Shown here piece by piece: positions 7,582-15,732 of a stretch of DNA of 64,000 nt. The notes beneath the pieces were generated by a model. It ran no database searches, was not told the DNA's origin, and saw only the letters and a list, made by a program, of their open reading frames with translations. Source of the DNA: Naasia lichenicola (lineage in GTDB: Bacteria; Actinomycetota; Actinomycetes; Actinomycetales; Microbacteriaceae); NCBI RefSeq assembly GCF_004801885.1, contig NZ_SSSM01000001.1:434001-498000 (forward strand), in the 5' to 3' direction. How positions within the stretch are numbered: the first letter of the stretch is position 1; each line of letters begins with the position of its first letter. Position numbers and translations under genes: made by a program.

Positions 7582-8127
7582 TCAGACTGCGCGAGCGAGC
7601 GGCGGAGCCTCGGAGTCATCCTGATCGACAACGTCGAGCGACGACCCACCCACCGCCGACTGATCAGAGGCAGTGCGCCGGGCTGCGTTGGAAGCCGAGG
7701 TCACCTCGTCCTCGCCGAGGATCACCTCGATGCCGGTGGGGTCCATCACCCGAGCCATCCGCTCGCCCCACGCCTGCACCTCCGGCTGCTCGAGCACGAC
7801 GATGCCCGCGTTCCGCACCAGGTCGAGCGTGGCGTCGAGATCCGCGACGTAGAACCAGAGCGACATCTGGCTCGGTCCGCGGGGAGGATCGGGGTGGTAG
7901 CCGATGCCGAGCGTCGCCGACCCGATCCGGAGCGTGAGGAAGGCCGGATCCTCATCGGGGAACTGGTAGACGATCCGTCCGCCCATCACGTCGCGGTAGA
8001 AGCCGAGCAGCTTCGAGATGTCCTGCGAGACGATGATCGGGAAGCCCGAACCGGCACGGGAGGAGTCGAGCTCTCGACCGGTGAAATCGCTGGATTCCGC
8101 GCCCAACTGCTGACTTCTCTCCGACAT
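7582..8127 (-). CDS. VOC (glyoxalase/bleomycin-resistance-like) protein
   Basis: This 181-residue protein has a single VOC domain: FPIIVSQDISKLLGFYRDVM, LTLRIGSATLGIGY, SLWFYVADLDATLDLVRNAG, RMARVMDPTGIEVILGED. A 40-residue Ser/Ala/Asp-rich tail follows. The start at 8127 (MSERSQQ) is chosen because a GGAGG site lies 8 bp upstream; a longer frame from 8196 has no such site. VOC proteins bind a metal in a paired beta-alpha-beta-beta-beta fold and act as dioxygenases, lyases or antibiotic-binding proteins. The substrate is not evident. Confidence 0.85.
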   Translation of the reverse strand: MSERSQQLGAESSDFTGRELDSSRAGSGFPIIVSQDISKLLGFYRDVMGGRIVYQFPDEDPAFLTLRIGSATLGIGYHPDPPRGPSQMSLWFYVADLDATLDLVRNAGIVVLEQPEVQAWGERMARVMDPTGIEVILGEDEVTSASNAARRTASDQSAVGGSSLDVVDQDDSEAPPLARAV

Positions 8128-8273
8128 CGCGAACCTCCGCTGATAGTGCCTCGTGCACGTTCTACACCCGCTGGCAGGTCGGGGTCCGTATTGCATGCGC
8201 GATGTCGCATATGCCCACCAGTCGCATGGGGGAAGAACCGAGCCGGTCGTGCAGAGACGGTAGCCTCCGGTTC

Positions 8274-8741
8274 ATGTTCGCGGTCGCCGTCACCTATCTG
8301 CTCCGCGATGGAGCGGACGGGCCCGAGGTGCTCCTGGGGAACAAGCTGACGGGGATCGGAACGGGTCGACTCGTGGGTCCCGGAGGCAAGCTCGAGCCGG
8401 GCGAGTCCGCCGAGCAGGCCGCCATCCGCGAGACGCTCGAGGAGGTGGGAGTGGTGGTCTCATCGGTCGTCCGGATCGCCGAGCTCGCCTACACCTTCCC
8501 GCGCCGGCCCTCGTGGAGTCAGAGCTCGACCGCATTCCTCAGTCGGGACTGGCGGGGGGATCCGCGCAGCAGTGATGAGTTGGAACCGCAGTGGTTCTCC
8601 GTCAGTCGGATCCCGTTCGATCGGATGTGGGACGACGCCCGCCTGTGGCTTCCCGGCGCGCTGACCGGGCGGTTCATCCGCGCGGACTGCTCCTACGCCG
8701 CGGACAACGCGACCGTCGACACCTTCCGGTTGCTGGACTGA
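8274..8741 (+). CDS. Nudix hydrolase, MTH1 (8-oxo-dGTPase) type
   Basis: This 155-residue Nudix enzyme has a complete Nudix box, G-KLEPG-E-SAEQAAI-RETLEEVGV, at about residues 41-63. The neighbourhood resembles MTH1: GRLVGPGGKLEPGE before the box, and MWDDARLWLPGALTG near the C-terminus, matching the MWPDD-x-W-FP block of mammalian MTH1. The likely role is hydrolysis of oxidised purine nucleoside triphosphates. The start at 8274 (MFAVAVTYLL) gives the family's usual N-terminal strand; a longer frame from 8202 adds unrelated residues. Confidence 0.88.
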   Translation: MFAVAVTYLLRDGADGPEVLLGNKLTGIGTGRLVGPGGKLEPGESAEQAAIRETLEEVGVVVSSVVRIAELAYTFPRRPSWSQSSTAFLSRDWRGDPRSSDELEPQWFSVSRIPFDRMWDDARLWLPGALTGRFIRADCSYAADNATVDTFRLLD

Positions 8742-8809
8742 TCCGCCTGGACCCGTCCAGCAACCGGTGATCTCGGAATGAAGGAGCAGGGTCGAGGATT
8801 GACCTCACC

Positions 8810-9637
8810 ATGACGCTCTTCGGGATCACAGGCTCTACCGGCAAGCTCGGCGGCGCGGTGGCGCGCGCACTCGGTTCGGCAGGAGTGTCGCAGCGGCTCA
8901 TCGTCCGCGATCCCGGGCGCGCCCCCGAGATTCCTGGCGCCGAGGTCGCCACCGCCGATTACGGCGATCTCGATGCCGCGACCGTCGCACTTCGGGGCGT
9001 CGACGTGCTGCTCATGGTGTCCGCCTCCGAAGCGCCCAACCGGCGGGAGCAGCACCGCACATTCATCGACGCTGCGGTCGCCGCAGGCGTGAAGCACCTG
9101 GTCTACACCTCCTTCGCCGGAGCGGGAGAGGACGCCGTGTTCACTCTCGGTCGCGACCACGGCGACGCGGAGGCCGCCCTCGCCGAGAGCGGCCTCGTGA
9201 CCACCCTGCTGCGCGACAACTTCTACCTCGACTACTTCCCGGTGTTCGCCGACGAGCACGGCGTCATCCGGGGCCCGGCGGGTGACGGCCGGGTCGCCGC
9301 GGTGGCGCGGGCGGACGTCGCAGACGCGGCGAGCGCTGTGCTGCTCGACCACGCAGCGCACGAAGGCGCCGTGTACGAGCTCACCGGCAGCGAGGCGATC
9401 AGCTTCCCGGAGGCCGTCCAGCGGATGACCCTTGCGCTCGGCCGACCCTTCAGCTTTGTCGACGAGACGATCGAGGAGGCATACGCCTCTCGCCGAGTCT
9501 TCACCGACGAGCAGTTCCTACTGGATGCCTGGGTCAGCACCTACACCGCGATCGCCCAGGGCACCGTCGAGCGGATCACGGATGACGTCCAGCGGCTCAG
9601 CGGTCATGCCCCTCGGCGCCTCGAAGACGTCATCTGA
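8810..9637 (+). CDS. NmrA-like NAD(P)-binding reductase (QorB type)
   Basis: This 275-residue protein starts with a Rossmann motif GITGSTGKLGGAVARAL and contains RLIVRDPGR (NADP-preferring Arg), ATADYGDLD, VDVLLMVSASE and KHLVYTSFAGAGEDAVFTLG. This is the NmrA/QorB atypical short-chain dehydrogenase pattern, close to NAD(P)H:quinone oxidoreductase 2. It lacks the classical YxxxK motif in standard position, as expected for the group. It is probably a quinone or flavin-dependent stress reductase, or a redox sensor. Single gene on the plus strand. Confidence 0.85.
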   Translation: MTLFGITGSTGKLGGAVARALGSAGVSQRLIVRDPGRAPEIPGAEVATADYGDLDAATVALRGVDVLLMVSASEAPNRREQHRTFIDAAVAAGVKHLVYTSFAGAGEDAVFTLGRDHGDAEAALAESGLVTTLLRDNFYLDYFPVFADEHGVIRGPAGDGRVAAVARADVADAASAVLLDHAAHEGAVYELTGSEAISFPEAVQRMTLALGRPFSFVDETIEEAYASRRVFTDEQFLLDAWVSTYTAIAQGTVERITDDVQRLSGHAPRRLEDVI

Positions 9638-9684
9638 CGCGTGCTCTCGGTTCGCGCACCGAGATCCGGGAGCACAATGAGGCC

Positions 9685-11202
9685 GTGAGCGATGACCGAC
9701 CCCCCACCACCCCTTCTCTCGACGATCCCTCGTCTGCCGACATGCCGGATGCGCCCGTGCTGCGCACGGCGTGGGCGGCGCTGGGCGGGGACGAGGGCGA
9801 TCTGAGCCGGGTCTCATCCACTGCTCCCGAGGTGACCCGCCTCCTCGACTCGCCGCTCGCCGTCGGCACCCTGGTGCACGACGCCATCGCCACCGCCTCG
9901 CTCGCCGCCGGACTGCTGTCGGAGGATACCGGCGGTAAGCCCATCGAGGTCCGGCTGGACCCGGCACGGGTGGCGACCGCGGTCACGAGCGAGCGCTGGC
10001 TGACCATCGACGGCGATCACCCGCCCGTCTGGGCGGAGCTCTCCGGCTTCTGGCCGACGTCCGACGGCTGGCTGCGCACCCACGCCAACTACCCGCACCA
10101 CCGAGACCGCCTGGTCGCCGCCCTGCACCTGACCGACGAGTCCGCCGACGACCTGCGTTCCGTCCTCTCCTCGATGTCGGCACGGCAGGCCGCCGACGCG
10201 ATCACCGCGGAGGGTGGCGTCGCCGTCGCTGTGGCCACCGAGGAGGAGTGGCGGGGCAGCGAGCAGGGCCGAGCCGCGGCAGCCGCTCCGCTCATCCGCC
10301 TGGAGCGCCTCGCCGCTGCGGATGCGGAGTCGGCGCGCATCCTCGACTCGGAGCGCCCGCTCGCCGGAGTGCGGGTCCTTGACTTCACCCGTGTCATCGC
10401 GGGCCCCGTCGCGACGAGGACCCTCGCGCTGTTCGGGGCGAGCGTGCTGCGGATCGACAGTCCGCGCCTGCCCGAGATCGCGATGCAGCACCTCGACACG
10501 GGAGCAGACAAGGAGTCGGCGCTGCTGGATCTGGCCAGGGATCGGCAGACGCTCGACGATCTCCTGACGACGGCCGACGTCGTGGTCACCGGCTACCGCC
10601 CCGGAGCACTCGCCCGCTTCGGCCTCGACCCGAAGACGCTCGCCGACCGCGGCATCATCTCGGCGACGCTCTCGGCCTGGGGCGGGGAGGGCCCATGGCA
10701 TGACCGTCGCGGCTTCGACAGTCTCGTCCAGGCCGCATCCGGCATCTCATGGCTCAGCTCGGCGGATGGCGAGACCCCCGGGGCCCTGCCTGCGCAGGCT
10801 CTCGACCATTCCGCCGGCTACCTGCTCGCGGCAGGGGTGATGACCGCCCTGCGCACTCGACGTCGGAACGGTGATGTGTGGGCCGTCGAGGTGTCGCTCG
10901 CTCGCGTCGCCGAGGAGCTGCTCGGCCTGCCTCGCGGCGATGATGCCCGGTTCGATCAGGCAGAGCACGGGGCGCGGCATGTGCCCGACGAGTCGACGGA
11001 CGACACCGCCGACGACACCGCCGAGGAATCGACCGATGCGGACAACGACCCGGACGATCCGCCGTTCCAGCCGACGATGGTCGAGAGCGAGACGGATGCC
11101 GGCGTGATCTCCTACGCCATGCCGGCCGCCGGATACACCGGGTCGGCCACCGAGTGGCTGCGACCTCCCGTGCCGTGGGGGAGCAGCCCCGCGTCCTGGT
11201 AG
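9685..11202 (+). CDS. CoA transferase (CaiB/BaiF, family III)
   Basis: This 505-residue protein has two parts. The first 220 residues are a diverged CoA-transferase-like half. The second begins LAGVRVLDFTRVIAGPVATR at about residue 228, the usual family III N-terminal block, and contains ADVVVTGYRPGALARFGLDP and HDRRGFDSLVQAASGI. The Asp in RGFDSL is placed like the catalytic Asp that forms the acyl anhydride and CoA thioester intermediates. Family members move CoA between carboxylic acids. The substrate is unknown. An acidic low-complexity stretch (residues about 433-455, DDTADDTAEESTD) interrupts the C-terminal part. The GTG start at 9685 has only a weak ribosome site. Confidence 0.85.
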   Translation: MSDDRPPTTPSLDDPSSADMPDAPVLRTAWAALGGDEGDLSRVSSTAPEVTRLLDSPLAVGTLVHDAIATASLAAGLLSEDTGGKPIEVRLDPARVATAVTSERWLTIDGDHPPVWAELSGFWPTSDGWLRTHANYPHHRDRLVAALHLTDESADDLRSVLSSMSARQAADAITAEGGVAVAVATEEEWRGSEQGRAAAAAPLIRLERLAAADAESARILDSERPLAGVRVLDFTRVIAGPVATRTLALFGASVLRIDSPRLPEIAMQHLDTGADKESALLDLARDRQTLDDLLTTADVVVTGYRPGALARFGLDPKTLADRGIISATLSAWGGEGPWHDRRGFDSLVQAASGISWLSSADGETPGALPAQALDHSAGYLLAAGVMTALRTRRRNGDVWAVEVSLARVAEELLGLPRGDDARFDQAEHGARHVPDESTDDTADDTAEESTDADNDPDDPPFQPTMVESETDAGVISYAMPAAGYTGSATEWLRPPVPWGSSPASW

Positions 11203-11308
11203 CGGCCGCCGGCAGCCTCCACGCCCACCTCGTTCTGGGGGGACGCCATTCGGCACGCCCGCGCCGCGCCTCCGCCCGATTCGTCGGATCGGAACTTAGC
11301 TTGACGCC

Positions 11309-12133
11309 GTGACCACAGTGAGTCGCTCGCGACGCCGCTCGCCGATGGCCGGCACCCCGGCCCTCAGTGCAGCCTTCGTCGTGCTGGCCGTCATCGCCGC
11401 CATCGCCTGGATGCTCAACGGTGCTCCCGCCCTGCCCGGCGCTGCCGCCGATCGGCCGGCCGCCAGCAGTTCGGACAGCACCGCCGCCAGCAGCACCGAC
11501 AGCGCCGCTCAGAATGCTCCTGCCGGGACCGCGTCCTCCACCGCCACGGATCCGGCCGCCGGCGCGCCCGCACTGGACACCCCGCTGCTCGCGCAGATCG
11601 CCGCTCTGCCTGTGGCCGCGACGGCCTCGGTGGCCGGCTACGAGCGCGCGCAGTTCGGCGACGGCTGGAAGGATCCCGACCGCAACGGCTGCGACGCGCG
11701 CAACGACATCCTCGCTCGCGACCTGACCGCGGTCACCTTCAAGGCGGGCACCCGCGACTGCGTCGTCGCCACGGGCGAGCTCAAGGACCCGTACACCGCC
11801 ACGACGATCGACTTCGTGCGCGGCAACGGCACCTCCGAGGCCGTCCAGATCGACCACATCGTGCCCCTGTCCTGGGCGTGGCAGCACGGCGCCGCGGGCT
11901 GGACCCCCGATCAGCGGCTCGCCTTCGCCAATGACCCGCTCAACCTGCTGGCAGTCGACGGTCCGACCAACGCCTCGAAGTCCGACTCCGGCCCAGCCGA
12001 CTGGCTGCCCCCCGACGCCGCGTATCGGTGCGCCTACGCCGACCGGTTCGCCGATGTCCTGACGACCTACGCCATGGGCATCGACGACGCCGACCGAGCC
12101 GCACTCGTGGCGGTCGCCCAGACCTGCGTCTGA
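11309..12133 (+). CDS. Secreted or membrane-anchored HNH nuclease (DUF1524)
   Basis: The 274-residue product has an N-terminal membrane segment (residues about 19-36, LSAAFVVLAVIAAIAWML), a Ser/Ala/Thr-rich linker to about residue 95, and a DUF1524/GmrSD-C-type HNH domain. Visible motifs are YERAQFGDGWKD, NGCDARNDILARDL, LKDPYTATTIDFVRG, the catalytic VQIDHIVPLSWAWQHGA and NDPLNLLAVDGPTNASKSD. DHIVPL with the downstream N...K pattern is the metal-binding HNH core. It is likely an extracellular DNase, because the catalytic domain is predicted outside the membrane. The GTG start is at 11309. Confidence 0.88.
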   Translation: MTTVSRSRRRSPMAGTPALSAAFVVLAVIAAIAWMLNGAPALPGAAADRPAASSSDSTAASSTDSAAQNAPAGTASSTATDPAAGAPALDTPLLAQIAALPVAATASVAGYERAQFGDGWKDPDRNGCDARNDILARDLTAVTFKAGTRDCVVATGELKDPYTATTIDFVRGNGTSEAVQIDHIVPLSWAWQHGAAGWTPDQRLAFANDPLNLLAVDGPTNASKSDSGPADWLPPDAAYRCAYADRFADVLTTYAMGIDDADRAALVAVAQTCV

Positions 12134-12266
12134 TCGGCAGCATCCCGGCCGTCCGGGCCTCCGCGGACGGCGACTCCCGTTCGTCCCCAGGTCCATGGAG
12201 CTCGCTGTTCTGCACAGATCCGTCCGCTGGCCGCTATGCGTTCGTCTGGGTCCCCACCCTGGAAGG

Positions 12267-12683
12267 ATGACACGCACTCCTCGCCCATCCGGCGTCGCCC
12301 TGACCACCGATTCCGCGCTTCAGGACTTCATCTCGAGCCTCGTCGGCCGCGCCGACTCGCACCGCTTCTGGATGATCTTCCTCGACGAGTTCCAGCGCCC
12401 GATGCGCGACATCATGCCCGTCGACGGCCTGCCCGACCGGCCGGAGGCTGACGACGCCGAGCGGATGGTCCCCATGTTCTGCGGCTGCTACGACGTGCTC
12501 GACGCCCACGCGATGGTGCTCGTGATCGAGCGTCGCGGGCAGCGCGCGGTCACGGACGACGACCGCCTGTGGGCGAGGACCCTGCATGCGGGCGCCGCGC
12601 TGGCGGGAGTGGAGCTTCGAGCGCTGCTGCTCGCCCATTCGACCGGGGTGCGCTGGCTCGCGCTCGACGACTACCTCCTCTGA
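12267..12683 (+). CDS. Conserved hypothetical, possible degenerate RadC/JAB fold
   Basis: This 138-residue protein shows a pattern resembling the RadC-type JAB/MPN fold: FWMIFLDEFQRPMRDIMPV (strand pair), VLDAHAMVLVIER, a late D-rich helix start TDDDRLWARTLHAGAALAGV, and LLLAHSTGVRWLALDDYLL. The metal-binding HxH...D motif of RadC is missing, so any such relative would be inactive. This similarity is my inference from spacing and is weak. The start at 12267 (MTRTPRPSG) is the best placed; an upstream start at 12195 would add 24 poorly structured residues. Confidence 0.65.
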   Translation: MTRTPRPSGVALTTDSALQDFISSLVGRADSHRFWMIFLDEFQRPMRDIMPVDGLPDRPEADDAERMVPMFCGCYDVLDAHAMVLVIERRGQRAVTDDDRLWARTLHAGAALAGVELRALLLAHSTGVRWLALDDYLL

Positions 12684-12815
12684 CGCGCCGTCTGCTCCCG
12701 GCGGAGACAGCGCCGCCATGCGCCAGGCGCCGGTGTCCACCCAGCGACCCCCTCCGTCTCGCCGTTACAGTGGCGCTTCGGAACGTGGCCCGGCGATGGC
12801 AAGCGAGGAGTGCGG

Positions 12816-13856
12816 ATGGCGGATGCGCGACCTCACCCGCCCGGCATCCGAACGGCAGGCGACGGCGGCCGGATCGTCGGGGTGGACGTGGCGCGCGGCC
12901 TCGCGGTGATGGGCATGTTCGTCGCCCATCTCGTGCCCTCGGACTGGCCGGAGACGATCTCGGACGGGCGCTCCTCGGTGCTCTTCGCCACCCTCGCCGG
13001 GGTCTCGCTCGGCCTGATCAGCGGTGGATCCGCGCCGACCGAACGGCCCAGCCGAGCGTCCGTGCGGGTCTCCGTGCTGCTCCGAGCGCTGTTCCTCATC
13101 GCGCTCGGTCTGCTGCTGCGGACCTTCGACAGCGGGATCGCGATCATCCTCGACTCGTACGGTGCGTTCTACGTCGTGCTGGTGCCGCTGCTCTTCCTTC
13201 GTCGATCGGGCCTCGCCACTGTCGCCTTCGCGCTCGCTGCGCTCGCCACGGCGGTGCTGCCGGGGGTTCCCAGCAGCACCACCGAGGCGGTGGGTGGCGA
13301 TCCGCTGCTCTTCCTGCCGTCCGACTGGTTCTACAGCGGCTACTACCCGGGGGTGCTCTGGATCGTCTACCTGCTCGTCGGGCTGATCGCCGCGTGCAGC
13401 GACCTGACCCGTCGAAGCACCCAGCTGCTCATGATCGGTGGAGGCGCCGTCGCGTCGACGATCGGCTACGGGGGAGCCGCCCTGCTCGGAACGGACGCCA
13501 GTGCGCACTCGGACACCGTCTGGGAGATGTTCGGCGCCGGCGGGCTCGCCGTCCTGGTGATCGGCGGGCTCACGCTGTCGACGACCGCACCCCGGATCGG
13601 GCCGGTCGCCCGCGCGATCGGCTGGCCCATCGGCGCGGTGGGGGCGATGCCGCTCACGATCTACACCGTGCAGATCGCGATCCTGGCCGTCTTCCGGCAG
13701 GTCTGGGCCGACGGCGGCGAGGACGGGGAGCGACTCGCCCTGCTCATCGCCCTGATCGCCGGCGCGATCGCCTTCGCGACGCTATGGCGGCGGTTCGCCG
13801 GACGCGGGCCGTTGGAGCGCCTCGTCTCCGCCGTCACCACGGTGTCCCGGCGCTGA
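12816..13856 (+). CDS. Multi-pass membrane protein, HGSNAT/DUF418-like
   Basis: This 346-residue protein has about 9-10 membrane segments. The N-terminal block RIVGVDVARGLAVMGMFVAH is typical of the heparan-alpha-glucosaminide N-acetyltransferase-like (DUF1624) and DUF418 families. RSSVLFATLAGVSLGL and LRTFDSGIAIILDSYGAFY follow, and a DUF418-like end (MPLTIYTVQIAIL). Characterised relatives move acyl groups across the membrane, but the bacterial substrate is mostly unknown. The ATG at 12816 lies 5 bp after GAGGAG, which decides the start over the GTG six bases upstream. Confidence 0.8.
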   Translation: MADARPHPPGIRTAGDGGRIVGVDVARGLAVMGMFVAHLVPSDWPETISDGRSSVLFATLAGVSLGLISGGSAPTERPSRASVRVSVLLRALFLIALGLLLRTFDSGIAIILDSYGAFYVVLVPLLFLRRSGLATVAFALAALATAVLPGVPSSTTEAVGGDPLLFLPSDWFYSGYYPGVLWIVYLLVGLIAACSDLTRRSTQLLMIGGGAVASTIGYGGAALLGTDASAHSDTVWEMFGAGGLAVLVIGGLTLSTTAPRIGPVARAIGWPIGAVGAMPLTIYTVQIAILAVFRQVWADGGEDGERLALLIALIAGAIAFATLWRRFAGRGPLERLVSAVTTVSRR

Positions 13857-13864
13857 ACCGGGCG

Positions 13865-13886
13865 CTCGAGGGCATCGATGCCCGAG
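13865..13886. terminator. Possible bidirectional hairpin
   Basis: CTCGAGGGCATCGATGCCCGAG lies in the 51-bp gap between two convergent genes. It contains the perfect palindrome GGGCATCGATGCCC with flanking CTCG/CGAG pairing. There is no T-tract. The terminator role is inferred from position. Confidence 0.35.
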
Positions 13887-13907
13887 GGGTCAGACGTGAG
13901 CGATCGG

Positions 13908-14402
13908 CTACCAGCCCAGGGTGCCCGGCTCGCCCTTGAACGGGCCGACGACCCGAGACGTGATCCATCCGCCGTAGAAGCCGCCCGCCTGCGGCGTGAC
14001 CTGCTCGCCGGCGACCTCGCACGAGTCGACGGCTGCGGGGTAGACGGCGACCCGATCGACGAGCTCCTCAAAGCCGGGGCTCGGAGTGGGATAGAACCAG
14101 GCCGCGCGATCCGCCCTGCGGCCGCCGCCGACGAGCGACAGATACCCGGCCGCGCCCTTGAATTCGCAGTACGAGGAGCCGGCGGCAGGCTGGAGGACTC
14201 CGGCCGCGAAGGCCGACCGGGGCAGGTAGTAGACCGGCGGATGGCTCGTCTCGAGCACGCGGACCGAATCGGTCGTGTCGGCGATGATCGTGTCGCCCAT
14301 CCGCAGCACGATCCGCTCGTCACTCGGCTCGACGCGGGGCGGACGGGGGTAGTCCCAGACGGATTCCTGGCCGGCGGCGGGCTTCACGGGTGTCGGACGC
14401 AT
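13908..14402 (-). CDS. DUF427 domain protein
   Basis: This 164-residue protein carries a DUF427 domain: ESVWDYPRPPRVEPS, RMGDTIIADTTDSVRVLETSHPP, VYYLPRS, YCEFKGAAGYLSL and WFYPTPSPGFEELVDRVAVY, ending in the VGPFKGEPGTLGW motif. The fold is a small beta structure that often occurs alone in actinobacteria. Its biochemical role is not established. The start MRPTPVKPAAGQ matches the usual N-terminus of the family; the six residues before it do not. Confidence 0.85.
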   Translation of the reverse strand: MRPTPVKPAAGQESVWDYPRPPRVEPSDERIVLRMGDTIIADTTDSVRVLETSHPPVYYLPRSAFAAGVLQPAAGSSYCEFKGAAGYLSLVGGGRRADRAAWFYPTPSPGFEELVDRVAVYPAAVDSCEVAGEQVTPQAGGFYGGWITSRVVGPFKGEPGTLGW

Positions 14403-14463
14403 GAGGCGATCCTGCGCCACCCGGCTGGGAGTCGGGCCGGGTGCAGACCACCGTTCCTGCGGA

Positions 14464-14901
14464 CTAGTGCGCGCTGCCGACGATCTCGGCCGGCACCTCG
14501 CGGAGGAAGATCTCGATGGTCTTCGGGCCGACGCCCTTCAGCTCATCGAGCTTCTTCTCCAGGTCGGCACGGGACTGCGCGTGCTTGACCAGCTCCGACA
14601 CTGAGCCGTGGCTCTCGGCGATCGTGGCCATGGTCTCATGCAGGGCATCGGTCATCTGGTAGTCGAATCGCCCGTATCCGCCCTGATCGAGGATGTGCCG
14701 AAGGCCTTCCCGGTCGTGCTCGGCGAAGCGCTTCGGACTGGTGAGCCCTGCCTTCTCCAGCGCTCGGTACGTCTCGGCCGCCTGCTCCTGACGGATGGGC
14801 CGGCCGAACAGCATCGATGCCAGGAACCAGCGGTAGAGCGCCTCCGCGCCGCCCCCGGTCAGATCGATGCCGAGGTCTTCGGCCGTCGTCACCTTCGCCA
14901 T
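14464..14901 (-). CDS. Small helix-hairpin-helix (HhH-GPD-like) protein
   Basis: This 145-residue protein has the helical layout of a shortened endonuclease III-type fold: WFLASMLFGRPIRQEQAAET, YRALEKAGLTSPKRFAE, GGYGRFDYQMTDAL, and a final helix-hairpin-helix DELKGVGPKTIEIFLREV. The classical Lys/Asp catalytic pair and the Fe-S Cys cluster are not present, so DNA binding is more certain than glycosylase activity. The start at 14901 (MAKVTTAED) follows GAGGAGATC; the longer frame from 14988 reads through an unrelated leader. Confidence 0.75.
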   Translation of the reverse strand: MAKVTTAEDLGIDLTGGGAEALYRWFLASMLFGRPIRQEQAAETYRALEKAGLTSPKRFAEHDREGLRHILDQGGYGRFDYQMTDALHETMATIAESHGSVSELVKHAQSRADLEKKLDELKGVGPKTIEIFLREVPAEIVGSAH

Positions 14902-14950
14902 GCTGATCTCCTCTTCCCGATTTGCAGCTGTCCTCTGCCGGCTCCTGCAG

Positions 14951-15703
14951 TCAATCCTGCGGGTCGAGGTGGGTATGGAAGAAGCCATCGATCCGCTCCC
15001 ACGCGTCCCGCGCGGAGCCGGGCTCGGGGCCGACGCCGATGATCGCCTTCATGATCGGGCGGAGTGCCGCAGGCCCCGCCTCGGCCTCGTTGAGGAACGC
15101 ATGGCCCGCCTCGGGGTACTCCTTGACGTCGTGCGGGATGTCGAGCGTGGTGAGGGTGCGCTCGAGCGTCGTGGCGATCCCGCGCTGCGTGACGTCCTTG
15201 CGGCCGTAGCTGGCGACCACGGGGCACGCGCCTGCGAGCGTGCCCTCGACGTCCTTGGGCAGGATGCCGTAGTTGACGGAAGCGGCGTCGAAGCCGTGGC
15301 CCGAGGCCGCGACGAGGGCGAAGCCGCCGCCCATGCAGAAGCCGATGAGCCCCATCCGCCCGCTGAAGTCGTCGCGCGCCGCGAGGAACCGACGAGCGGT
15401 CTCGACGTCGTCGAACGCCCTGCCGTGGCCGGCCGAGATCGCGCGGAAGGTCGCTGTGAGACACTTCCGGGTCGAGCCCGCCGTGTACAGATCGGGCATG
15501 AGGGTGAGGAAGCCGGCGGCGGTCATCCGCACCACCTGCCGCCGCATGACGTCGTCGAGGCCGAACGCCTCGTGCACCATCACCACGCCCGGCCATGGCC
15601 CCTCACCGGCAGGAATGCCGAGCACGCCGCGCAGCGCTGGGCTGGCGCCGGGGATCTCCGATGGCAGGTCGATGTCGATCAGGGTGGGCGAAGCGGTGGT
15701 CAT
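14951..15703 (-). CDS. Dienelactone hydrolase family protein
   Basis: This 250-residue alpha/beta hydrolase has the dienelactone hydrolase signature: GVVMVHEAFGLDDVMRR, nucleophile elbow GFCMGGGFAL with catalytic Cys, ASYGRKDVTQRG carrying the Asp, and YPEAGHAFLNE with the His. It would hydrolyse dienelactone or related esters in aromatic degradation, though many homologues have other ester substrates. No other aromatic pathway gene is nearby. AAAGG precedes the ATG at 15703. Confidence 0.9.
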   Translation of the reverse strand: MTTASPTLIDIDLPSEIPGASPALRGVLGIPAGEGPWPGVVMVHEAFGLDDVMRRQVVRMTAAGFLTLMPDLYTAGSTRKCLTATFRAISAGHGRAFDDVETARRFLAARDDFSGRMGLIGFCMGGGFALVAASGHGFDAASVNYGILPKDVEGTLAGACPVVASYGRKDVTQRGIATTLERTLTTLDIPHDVKEYPEAGHAFLNEAEAGPAALRPIMKAIIGVGPEPGSARDAWERIDGFFHTHLDPQD

Positions 15704-15732
15704 TCGAACCTTTCGGGAGGCCGCGGCTCGAT

